Below are positions 40,693 through 50,732 of a stretch of DNA of 64,000 bases, in pieces. Source of the stretch: Gracilaria vermiculophylla (lineage: Eukaryota; Rhodophyta; Florideophyceae; Gracilariales; Gracilariaceae); contig JAHNZQ020000308.1 of NCBI GenBank assembly GCA_019155205.2, positions 527,558-591,557 of the forward strand. Direction: 5' to 3'. Position 1 is the stretch's first letter. Each line of letters starts with the position of its first letter. Both the position numbers and the translations under genes were made by a program. Under the pieces are notes generated by a model. It was not told where the DNA came from. It made no database searches and saw only the letters and a program-made list of their open reading frames with translations.

Positions 40693-43600
40693 TTAATTTC
40701 TTGTGTTTGCAATTCAAAACTGGTTTTGCTGTGCGAGAAGTAGTTGAAAGGTTTGTCTACGAGCGCATAGAAGGAACACAAACATAGAGTGAACATTGAT
40801 GTTTGCACTGTTTCGAAACTTGCAGTAAAAAATACTGCGTCAGATTCGAACGAAGCAGGCGCTGGAACGCGGTCAACGGCGACGGAGGTGTCGGGGAGCT
40901 TTTGGCAAACTGTGGTGAAAGTCGTCGAGCTGCTCACCAATTTTCGGGCTCGTGGCGGAGAAGGTGAGAGAGTGCATCACGTGCAGTATCTGCACTGCGC
41001 GTTTTAATTGGCCAAAGTGTTAGCGGTGCACGCTCAAGCTCGACGAGCAATCTCCGTGGCGCTCACACGTGTGCAGTGAGGTTGGCAGTGCCCCCCCGAT
41101 TCGCTTCCTTTTGAAGGGGCGCTGTGTGTTTTCGGCGTGATCGTCGGCCCCACGATGCTCGCACGCTGGCAGGGAGAGCTCGTGGCGATGACGACAGAAG
41201 AGCGCGCGCTTCTATTTTTTTCATTCTGTTTGTCGTGAGGACTGCAATGTCCTGCGCCGCTGCGCACCACTCGCGCAGAGGACGGCAATTGTGCGCGCTT
41301 TTGAACTGCCATGTGCCAACACTTTGAGTGACCGCAAGACAAATGAGCGGGAGGCACAGCCCCCCCAGTTGTCAGCCTGTCTATTGACTGCAGTTCCCGG
41401 CTTTTCTGCTCGGTATTCGATGCAATCTGGGGAGCAAAATGCGGATGCAAGTGAAAAAGGGAGCAGTTGTGTTTGGTTTCGGCAGCGCATGATAGGAACA
41501 CTCCCCAGAAACAACAGTGAGTTTGGTTCGCGATACAGCAGGCGTTGTGACGAAGCTTTGCCGGTATAGAGCACCTTATGTAGAAACTCTAAATGTTGCC
41601 AATCTCATCGGATAGTCGGCCGCATTGTTTCTGCCGTGCCGGTTATCTTGTAGAAGCCGGCCATGTCACTACACGGCCCATGACTAGCTGCTCAAAAATG
41701 GTACGCTAGAAACAGAGGATTATCCAAAACAACCCTGTTTTATATTTGTTCCCTCGATCGATACCGAATGGTAGTACTTGTGCGTGGATGATTTTCGCTG
41801 CGTTTTCTCATTAGCTCAAGTGGACAGTTTTAAGCGCTGATCTAATTTGCCGTGCTCCTCCGTTTCTGACGTCGCCGAAAACATCTGCATTCTGCGAAAC
41901 ACGTTTGTTCCATCCTCCCGAACAGCTCCAAGTTGTACGTTGAGTGCCTCTTTCGTGTGGTGTGCAATGTTGCCGATGACCCCGAGTGAGACCAAGTGGC
42001 AAGATAAGCAGAAAGGCACGGGGGATAAACAGAAAAAGCTCGTCGGTAGCAAAATGCCCACGTTGAAGGATATTTGTCAACCTTTGAACAATGTGGTTTG
42101 GTGACCATACCACACCTACAGATCATTTCTTCAGAGTACTTGAAACTAAAATAAAATCTAGAAAGCTTCCTTCGATGAACCAACTCAAGAATAACAAAAG
42201 ATGAGTATCCGTTCACAGTAAAATATATGAAGGAGATGAATATAATGGGATGTGAATCTTTCAAACATATTGCTCTGATGCAGATAGCGTGGGAAACAGT
42301 GTTTTGTTTTCTTTTATTTATGTCAATTGGGAGTGCTCTTCGTTGATTACTCGTTGTATGTGAGGATCACCACATACGTCCCAACTTAAGTAGCTACTCT
42401 ACATCTCGCAGTGAACCATGTCATTTGCTGTGAATACTTTACATTTACGCTATTCGTCCAGTGAACAATTACTTTGTTTTTCGAAGAATACTTTTGATTT
42501 CGTGGTTAACACAAATGTAAGCACTTTGGTACCATTTACACCAATTTGTAACGCCTGTGAACTTTTTTTCCTTCATTTCAACCGTCCCGCTAATCCGCTG
42601 CAGAGCCCGCCGGTAGTGCAACTCAACACAAAAAGACATTCGGACAGAACAAAATTAAACTGCGTGAGACATCATGAACAAAATTTGCTTTCCATCCCTC
42701 TACTCATCGGCTAAACAAACACACAAAATATCAGAGAGTGCTTAATATGTTTCTTTGATTCTAGATAACGCACAACAGTCTCTGAAGAGTAGAATTCAAA
42801 TGCCTCTGAAATTGCGATAAAGGGAAGAAATCAAGGACACGGTTACTTTACATCAACCCTACTGCAGCGATGAGTTTACGACCAATCTCTCAATAGTGGC
42901 TTGATATAGATTGGTCCACGAAAAATCGCTCCATTAAAAACTACACGCGCAACCCATAAATCACTGATTTTCACTACTTTTTTACCAAATACAAAAGCTC
43001 TCTATTTTTGAGCTGACGAGAAGTGTCAGGTTGAAACCTTTTCATTGTTGTTATTTTCGTAAAACATGGAAATACGGCTTATCATTCTTCTTTTCTGGGC
43101 GACAAGAACAATCAGTAACGCTCAAAATGTATACCTTTTTCAATAAATCTTTCATTATAATAGCTGAACGAATAATTGTGAAACCAAAGTATTCACGAAC
43201 AGAGTGTCTAGAGAAAACACTTCGAGTAGAATAAATGCCTCATGTGCATTTAAGTCATTGCAAGATAATTCTTGGTCAATTTCATTCTCAAAGCTTTGTT
43301 TTTTCATTAGAAGCATGCGACAAAGCACAAAAAGTGAACAACAAGTCTAGATCTTTCTTCCAAAATATGCAAGTTTTCGTATCAAATGGAGATCAATGAA
43401 ATGAAAAAGAAGGGAACAGAGCTTCACAAACACACAAACGAGCATTGTGACTTGTGGTCTGGATGTATTTTTATATTTTCGGCTGTGTACAAGAAAGACA
43501 AAAAGGCGGTACCAACACAGAGATTTTATTCTGATATTTAGAAGATTCCGATTCATTCCTTACCCCAGATCCCGATCAAGCTTAACATACAAAAAAAACC

Positions 43601-43793
43601 AAACTTTAACTGAATCAAACATCTTCAAACCCAAACATTGTCCGGAGGAAAAACAAAAATGAAACAGGAAATCATAAATAAAGCAAAACAATCAAATGGC
43701 TACAACTTTGAAGCTAGTGTACCACGAAGAATTTTGTAATTTCAGGTCGCACAGAAAAATTGAACAGAAAATGAAGGAAAAATTCTCAAAGGA
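40693..43793. other. Gene-poor AT-rich region between element copies
   Basis: 3.1 kb, mostly AT-rich, with a moderately GC-rich patch at 40.85-41.5 kb. Open frames up to 155 codons lack any family resemblance. A short block at 40975-41010 resembles 44514-44560 beyond copy 2 (TGCATCAxGT, then TGCACTxCGCGTT). I support no gene. Confidence 0.5.
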
Positions 43794-44221
43794 CAAAAGG
43801 ATATCCAGAGCCCTGGGACCCTTTCACGACTCTGGATATCCTTTCGGACCCGGCGGTCCCATCCCGCTGTCCCAGGACAGGGGGCACGACTCCCCTCCCC
43901 TACCCTTTACCATCTTTCCATTCGGGCCCGGGGGGATTCAAGCCCCGGATACCCTGGACGGGGACCCACTCCGCCCATTTGTGCTGTTTTTCCATCTTCT
44001 TCTTCTTCTTCATCTTCCGAGCTACCGGGGGTCCCATCCCCCCGTGTAGCCCCTTCCGGGGGAATTGCCCAGGTATCGAACTCGGTCTTCCATCCACGGT
44101 GGCGGTGCTCTTTCCATTCCGCCAGTGACCCGGGCCCGGGTCGAGGACGGCGCTGATTCGCATGGTACTTAATGCTGACACGGGACCATTTCGTGTCAAA
44201 TGCAAACGGCAGGTGCAGGAA
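43794..44221 (-). mobile_element. Dispersed 428-bp element, copy 2 (SINE-like)
   Basis: Near-identical to copy 1, same orientation and same length. One base change breaks a single pair in the 17-bp terminal hairpin. Near identity implies recent copying or conversion. Target-site duplications could not be assigned with confidence, because flanks share only a base or two with the element ends. Confidence 0.65.
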
Positions 44222-47200
44222 GTATTTTGCCGTATTGCAAAATTTTCAGTGGTTCTGTATGATGATGTATAGTTGATATTTTGGAAAGGAGCTCATCTGA
44301 TACACTCAAAATGTTCCAGACACAGAGTGAATAGGAGTTTGGAATTTTAGCATGCAATCTGATTTGAATTTCAATCATGCTTTGGAACAGAAGATTTTCA
44401 CAGCTACGAGGCGGCCTGCTGTACAAAACGTCTCAAGAACTTGCGAAAAACTCAGTCAATTTTGCTGAGCAGCTTTTCTTCACCGTCAGAAGTGGCCTTG
44501 CCGAGTGAAAGCAAATGCATCATGTCGGATATTTGCACTTCGCGTTCACTTCGCGTTGCAATAGGTCCAAGTGGTCGCATGATGCGCAGGCGCACAACGA
44601 GCACCTTGCGCTGCGTGGTGTACACGTGTACGACGCAGTTTTGATTGCACGATGCGTGTCCGTTTGCACGTTTTGTTCTGTTTCGGACAGGCGTTGTTGC
44701 AGCGGCGCCGCGGGCTCTGGGGGCTGCGCGTTGCGCAGTGCGCTGTGCTCTGTGCGCAGTGCGCATCTCGCCGCGACGGCGCTTGGGGACCGCGCGCTGC
44801 GCAGCGCTGCACTTCATGCGTCGCAAGGACTTGGTTTACATGGCTGCTGCGCACGCGTCGTCACACAACAGAAGCAGTGGGCGCACTCTTTGATTGTCAT
44901 CACTTCAGTCGATCTCAAGTACCTTGGAGCAAGGTGCGCGCTAAGCGCAGTCCGTCGCCAAGTTCTTTCACCTAGAAACTGTATCTGCATATTGAATGTT
45001 GTCGCTCTGCAGTTGATACGCTCGGCACTTGAACAGTGAATTCCTCACATATTGTGTACGACTTCTCAGTGAAAGCCGCCACAGATCAGCATCGGAACTG
45101 TTGCTATGCCAGTTTTCCGTCTCAGCACGAGCGTCGGGAACCACCACACTGCCTTGTCCCTCGTCATTGTCCGACACAAATGTCAGCAGACATCCGTCAT
45201 CCTCACTGACTCCATTCGCGTCTGCAACGAACAGAGACTCGAACGCCGACGTGTTCTTGTCACAAAACACACAACGCTGCCCTGAAGTGCCGCTCAAAAC
45301 GAAAATCTTCAACATGGTTCCAGAGTCCGCGCATGGCTATATCACACCGTATGTGTACGAGATTGTCTTTCTTGCTCAAGTTTGGGTTTAAGTACGCCAT
45401 GTCCGGCGCCCTATCATTATCATACTCACATGAGGCAAGTTTCGTGTTCTCAACAATGAGCGCTTTACGGTGAATTCCCGTAAATCGTGACCATTTCTGA
45501 GTTCCTCCGGCAATATATAAAGCTTTCTAAGGGAGCTGTTGTTTCTGGCTGCAAAACCCCCTTTTCGTTACGCTCACATTGCGACTAATACATCTGCTTA
45601 GGAAAGCGTTTGAACTTACCGAGTGAGGTCATTAATTGGTGTTGGATCTTGCCTTTATGTATTGATCATTATTGACGATTGTAAGGAAGTGAATGATGTA
45701 GTCAAGAGATTACCATCAGATTGATGATCGACGCAAGCCCGAAATTCCATCATGCTATTGCAAAGTAAATTTGTGACCTCGTTGCCATCAGATTGCTTAT
45801 ACCGCTGTCCACAGCTCTTTCACTCATCGGGTAACGTTGCTATGCTTGTCGGCCCCAACTTTTCTCATGAGCTACAGTATCAGGTACAGTATGCTCAGCC
45901 GACACGAATGCATAACGTGGCGTACCGCTCTAATGCCATGAAATCAGAACAGGCAGCGTAGAAGCATGAAACCGATAACACGTATTCCACATCTGTCTCA
46001 TGGCGAACGTTAGTCGATGAAGCGACCATGACAGAGAGCCCACCAACAATAACCATCCAGATTCGTTGAGACTATACATTAATATGGACCGAGAGAAACC
46101 TGCTTAAAGATCACAAACGTAAAAACAAGACAATGGTACGACGGCTAATCATGAAAGTGCCTCGAAAGGATCTAGCCTTCTTGAGAAGAGTTGGGCATTC
46201 GAGTACACATATCTTGACTGTGCCAAAAACTAGAGCACGGTTCATACAATAAAGAACAAGCAGAACATCTATTTGTGTCCGTACGAGTTCGCCCTTTTGC
46301 CTCAGAAACATTGGAGCAGTGGCTGTAAGACCTTGAGCATAGACAGAAAGAACCACACGCTCCTTTTCAGACTCCCAACCCGTCGAAACCCCTTTCTATT
46401 TCTTCCCACAATCTCAGTCGTTCACCTCACTTTTGCAGCAATTGGGAGACCCGTTTATTCCGAGTTCACTTATGTCAAGGTTTACCTCTGGCGCTCACCG
46501 TGAACCTTGGTCTGGCAGAAAAAGGTCGTGGTCCCGCAACTGATCCGCTCACCTCCCAGCAGATCCAATACTTGCCCAGCGTTAACTGGCCGCATCATTG
46601 TGCGACGTGATTGTAAGTTTTAATTCTTCGCTTCCACACCAGAGATAAGAGCAAACGCGGGAAGCCACAGATCCGCACAGACCTCCTCGAAATAGCGTCA
46701 TGAAATAGCGTGGGTTTTCTGCAACATTTTTGCGAGACTTAAACCGATCATCACCGCGGAATCGTTGCGGATGATGGCAAAATTTGCTTCAAGACGATTT
46801 TGATTTTGTAATGAGGAACAGCATTGAGGAATGACCATCAGTATCTTTGTTAGGCTGTATCTAATGACGAAATGCAATGGTATCAGTGGTTGCTTGTTTG
46901 CTCTTGGAAATCTTGCAAAACCTTCAAACAAAGCATTTCCGATTTTGCATATCAACAGGTTACCTCTTGTACATTCACGTCTGCGTAAATGTCTGGAAAT
47001 TCGTTTTTGATATCCGAGCAATTGTGATCAAGTTCATAAATTCACCTAAACCAAACCTTCAACCATATTCACGGGCTAAACCTCAGCTAAAACAGAACTA
47101 AATCCGCTGCGTTGCTCCCCCAGAAAAGTGCCCTTCCTGAGTGCGACAGTACAAACCGACAAATTCGTGTCTCCTGGACCAATATCGATGGTTTCTCGAT

Positions 47201-47601
47201 CGCAGAGACCCAGGAAAAGTCAAACGGTGATATCTTCCCGCACTCATGTAGTGCACACGCTCGAGGCATTACCGTGACCAGTAGCAAGGGCAAAGATATG
47301 TTATTCCGAATGGCCCATTCAAAATCGTCCAGACTGTCTCTGAAGAATCCGCGACATAGGTACGGGCCTCATGAGGCATTAGTATAATGCTCCACTGCAT
47401 CGAATCGTGTTTTGTGCCGTCGTTCTGAAGGTTTTCATTTGCTTACCATTGTTTGCAGGCTCTGAAAATCTTGATCCGGAAAAACTTGAAGCTCGCAGCC
47501 ACAATAGAGGCACATGTACTGTACATTTGTCACAACATTTAATTTAGGCGTCCCCAGTTGATTACTTGATTGGGAATCGCCGAACTGCATTCGTTCTGGT
47601 C
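44222..47601. other. Gene-poor region up to the DUF4079 gene
   Basis: 3.4 kb with one doubtful minus-strand ORF (44968-45315). A GC-richer patch at 44.65-44.85 kb has GCGCAGTGCGC-type inverted repeats. Nothing else is recognised. Confidence 0.45.
44968..45315 (-). CDS. Doubtful hypothetical ORF, 115 aa
   Basis: An ATG-initiated frame (MLKIFVLSGTSGQRCVFC) with protein-like composition, including an acidic stretch (SEDDGCLLTFVSDNDEG). No family, paralogue or promoter supports it, and it lies in repeat-bearing DNA. It could be a true small gene, a gene relic or chance. Confidence 0.22.
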   Translation of the reverse strand: MLKIFVLSGTSGQRCVFCDKNTSAFESLFVADANGVSEDDGCLLTFVSDNDEGQGSVVVPDARAETENWHSNSSDADLWRLSLRSRTQYVRNSLFKCRAYQLQSDNIQYADTVSR

Positions 47602-48270
47602 ATGCTTATTGTGACTTCAGATTTTGGAATCTTACGACGAAGAGATTTCGGAAATTGTCAGTTTCTGCTGTGCACTCTGGACACACATACCCCACTTGTT
47701 CACACCAAAGCTCGAGGGCAGAATCCGGATATAATCAGAGATTCAGAACAGGGTTCCGGCGCTGCAGGGGAATTCTTGAGACATTCATTGCGCACAATCC
47801 AGAATATGGCAGGTTGGTTTACAAGCAAAGCTGGATCGCTCATTCACCCGTTGGTAATGATGGGTATGGTATTGCTCTGGATCGTGACCTGGCTGCTGGG
47901 ACTTCAAGTAAGACGGGTTCGAAGTGAAGAGGGAACTCCCCTGTTGTCAATGCCGCGTACAGTGCGCGATCGATATCATCACAAACTGTCAGCGGCGTTG
48001 CTGTTTCTTACTATGTTCACAATGTTTTTAGGGATGTATAACACCTACCTACGATCTGGTCGTCTGTTTCCCAGTCCACACATGTACGGCGGATTTTTTT
48101 TCCTGCTGGCAGTATCTTTAAATGTCGCGATGGTACCGTGGTTCAAGGATACGCCGTCGATCCGGACGTTTCACGCGATTGTGGGGTTTGTCGTGGTACT
48201 CACTTTGGTGTCGCAGGTGTGGAGTGGGCTGCCCATTCTAAAATCCGTGTGGAAGACGGTGCCGTGGTAA
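47602..48270 (+). CDS. DUF4079-family membrane protein
   Basis: 222 aa from ATG 47602. ATG 47806 (MAGWFTSKAGSLIHPLV) is an alternative that would remove the first 68 residues, which may be a plastid transit peptide or upstream noise. The core has four hydrophobic helices with the DUF4079 pattern: LIHPLVMMGMVLLWIVTWLL, GLQVRRVR, YHHKLSAALLFLTMFTMFLG, MYNTYLRSGRLFPSPHMYGG and TFHAIVGFVVVLTLVSQVWS. The spaced histidines recall b-type cytochrome-like bundles. The family occurs in cyanobacteria and plastid-bearing eukaryotes, function not established to my knowledge. Plastid location is inferred. Confidence 0.75.
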   Translation: MLIVTSDFGILRRRDFGNCQFLLCTLDTHTPLVHTKARGQNPDIIRDSEQGSGAAGEFLRHSLRTIQNMAGWFTSKAGSLIHPLVMMGMVLLWIVTWLLGLQVRRVRSEEGTPLLSMPRTVRDRYHHKLSAALLFLTMFTMFLGMYNTYLRSGRLFPSPHMYGGFFFLLAVSLNVAMVPWFKDTPSIRTFHAIVGFVVVLTLVSQVWSGLPILKSVWKTVPW

Positions 48271-49183
48271 CCGGCGGATTGCTTCACGGGAGCTATCCGT
48301 TTTTTTTTTTTTTAGGTCGAGCAGCATTTCATAAGAAGCAGGCGACAAGCATGGCTGTCATCAAAAGGGTGATTAAGTGTGGTGAACAATAGTTGCTACA
48401 TTATCTATTCGGTCTTCCGTCGTCTCAGGCAGTACTTGGTCATTTCAAGGTGTTCCGGGGGTTGAAAGGTTAAGGGTACCCTGGCAGGGTTTGCTCGGCG
48501 GGCTACTACATGCGATAGGTTTCGATGGAGCACCAGAAGTCGTGATTCATGAGCGGTGTGGGCACCTCTGGGTGGGAGCGCGCGAGCACTCCGCGTCTTT
48601 CTGTAAAACTGGTCGCTGACTGCTTGCCACAGATGCTTGGCGCCGCAGCGACAAATGCCAATGCCCAAACATGGTCAGCGGCCACATCGGAACCAACACA
48701 TGATTGCGTGTCGCCCGGGCAGCAAGCAATACCGGCAGACGTCGAAGCCCGCGCGCTGTTCGCACTTGCACATGTTTCGGTGTGTTGGGCGCTTGCTGGG
48801 CTGGAAACAGAACCGCCACGTACGTGCAAGGCGGTGAGACGGAGCCGTGTCGGGTGAGTCCGGGGTGAGCGGCCGAATGCGGGAGCGAACGGACGCAGAC
48901 GCCAATCCGAGCAGAATACGTCAAAGGACTTTCTGTGGCGCGCGCCCGCTGCATTAGCGAAGCGGCCTGGCGGAAACAAAAAAAGCCCAAAAGGCATCTC
49001 GCTGCCAACAAACGTCAACCCCAGCCATTGGATCTCGTGTTGCCCTCTCTGCGCGATCCCGCCTGCTTTCCGCAATCTCCTGCACATCTCCATAGGCATC
49101 CGTCTTTCCCGCTACTTCAGCACCGCCTTCGTGTCCGTCCGCCCATTCTCCTGCCCCAGCTCTCGTCCCGCAGCGTCGCCGGC
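48271..49183. other. Spacer upstream of FTRV
   Basis: About 910 bp with a T-run at 48300-48314. ORFs on both strands up to 197 codons lack family features. An inverted CCAAT box (ATTGG near 49026) has CGTCA nine bases before it, a near match to the composite element found at other promoters. Confidence 0.5.
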
Positions 49184-49519
49184 ATGACTCCTCAGTCAGC
49201 TTTCGTCACAAACTTTGCAGTTCGCGAATTGAAACCGCGTTCGTTTGCCGTGCGCAGATGCAAGTGCGTTTCGCAAACCACTATGGGATTACAAGTTGGC
49301 CAAAGAGTACGAGTGGCCAAATCTGTTATTATGTATCATTATCCGAGCAAACGCAATCAGCCTGTGGATATCGCAGGCTTTGAAGGTGTGGTTGCAAAGG
49401 ATGTTTCTCATTACGATGGCGTTCTCGTGAGCGCAACGGCGCCGTATATCGTCGATTTTTCTGAGTCACACTCCAGATTCAAAGCCCACTTGCAGGAGGA
49501 TGAATTGGAAGCTTTGTGA
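49184..49519 (+). CDS. FTRV: Ferredoxin:thioredoxin reductase, variable chain
   Basis: A 111-aa protein. Residues 1 to about 34 (MTPQSAFVTNFAVRELKP...) look like a plastid transit peptide, basic and Ser/Thr-containing. The mature part is the small beta-barrel of the FTR variable subunit: GLQVGQRVRVAKSVIMYHYP, KRNQPVDIAGFEGVV, then PYIVDFSESH and FKAHLQEDELEAL, almost colinear with cyanobacterial FtrV. It pairs with the catalytic [4Fe-4S] chain, commonly plastid-encoded in red algae, to pass electrons from ferredoxin to thioredoxin. ATG 49184 is the first in the frame near the domain. This gene is the strongest evidence that the host is photosynthetic. Confidence 0.92.
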   Translation: MTPQSAFVTNFAVRELKPRSFAVRRCKCVSQTTMGLQVGQRVRVAKSVIMYHYPSKRNQPVDIAGFEGVVAKDVSHYDGVLVSATAPYIVDFSESHSRFKAHLQEDELEAL

Positions 49520-50732
49520 CTCTCGTCTTAGTATTGTTTCTTTTCTTTTCCCGTAACTATGATACCTTTTCTTTCGTACCGACCATGGGTGATTTCAATG
49601 CGACGCGAAGATACGGAGTTTGTGTACATATCATAGAGGCGCACTGCTTCTTTTTAGGATTCGCGTCTTTTTGGGCCGCAAATGAATTTTCTTTTTGAGT
49701 GTACCACATCAAGTGTTTCTTCCTTGAGCTGCCCGTTTGCTCACCAGATAGTGAGCGGTGTGGCTAAGTAAAAAATCTCGGCAGAATGTCTTTCGTTGCC
49801 GTTGTTGCAGCCACGGACCGAACTGCTTGTTTGCTTTATTAGTTATCTCATCTTTATCGGTACAGCAATCGTCAAAGGTACACTCACAGCTTTGCATCAT
49901 GCATCGCGCGCGGGCTAATTAAAGTGGCATATCTTGCACAAATTGTAAGCCTTGCAGACTGTCCAGCGGGGACCACCTATTCCGCTGGTCCCGTTCAAAA
50001 CCATGGACCCAGATTTTTGACATTGCACATCCTTATCATCATAACAAATGCTGCTGAGGAAACCATATCGCTGAATCCTGAAGAGCTCGTCATCATGCCA
50101 TTCATGCGAACGTATCTCATCAGCAACCTCCTCCCTCTACCCGAGCATAGTCGACTCCCAGAGATTATGTCTCACTGTACTGGAGTTGGAACAAAGTCAG
50201 TGCGGGGGGCTTTCTGCGACGGTCGTATGGATGTCAAAGTCAGTTTCGCTGTTCTCAGTGCGTTGCTGCCTTAGTCCAGAGTATGCGATAGAACAAACAA
50301 GATACCGAGCATTTCCTAGCTCTTCTGGAAGCCAAAAGTATGGCGACCAGAGAGAGTATCATCCCCAACCCCGAACAAAACTGCAGAGACTGTGCCCATA
50401 ACAACGTCACACGTTACAAATTCGCAGTTCTCTCATCCTTCGACTTCGAATGGCTCCGCACACTGCTTCGAATGCGTAGCGTCACGCCGGAAGTTTCATC
50501 TATTCAATTTTCTCTTTGCGCAAATCTTCTTTTTTTTGGCAGCAAACCCTGTCTCCTCAACGTCAGCTGCACGAGCCGATTCCATGCGTAAGGTATTTCA
50601 CGGTGTACAAGGTTGTAGCACTTGCTTTTACTGTGTTTACCTGTGATCCGAAGATTGCGAGTTGAAATTCGGAAGGGTTTGCCCGAGACGTTGAGCTGTT
50701 TTTTGTTCATCAGAATTCATTCCAAGTGAACC
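49520..50732. other. Intergenic region FTRV-DDX1
   Basis: 1.2 kb of moderate composition with only short frames lacking any recognisable content. The DDX1 promoter must lie in its right part. Confidence 0.6.

Noticed and set aside
41034..41501. 155-codon minus-strand frame
   Set aside because: Composition and lack of any conserved block fit chance; it lies in repeat-bearing gene-poor DNA.
48506..49099. 197-codon minus-strand frame upstream of FTRV
   Set aside because: No motif or homology pattern; it overlaps the presumed FTRV promoter and starts in an unremarkable context.
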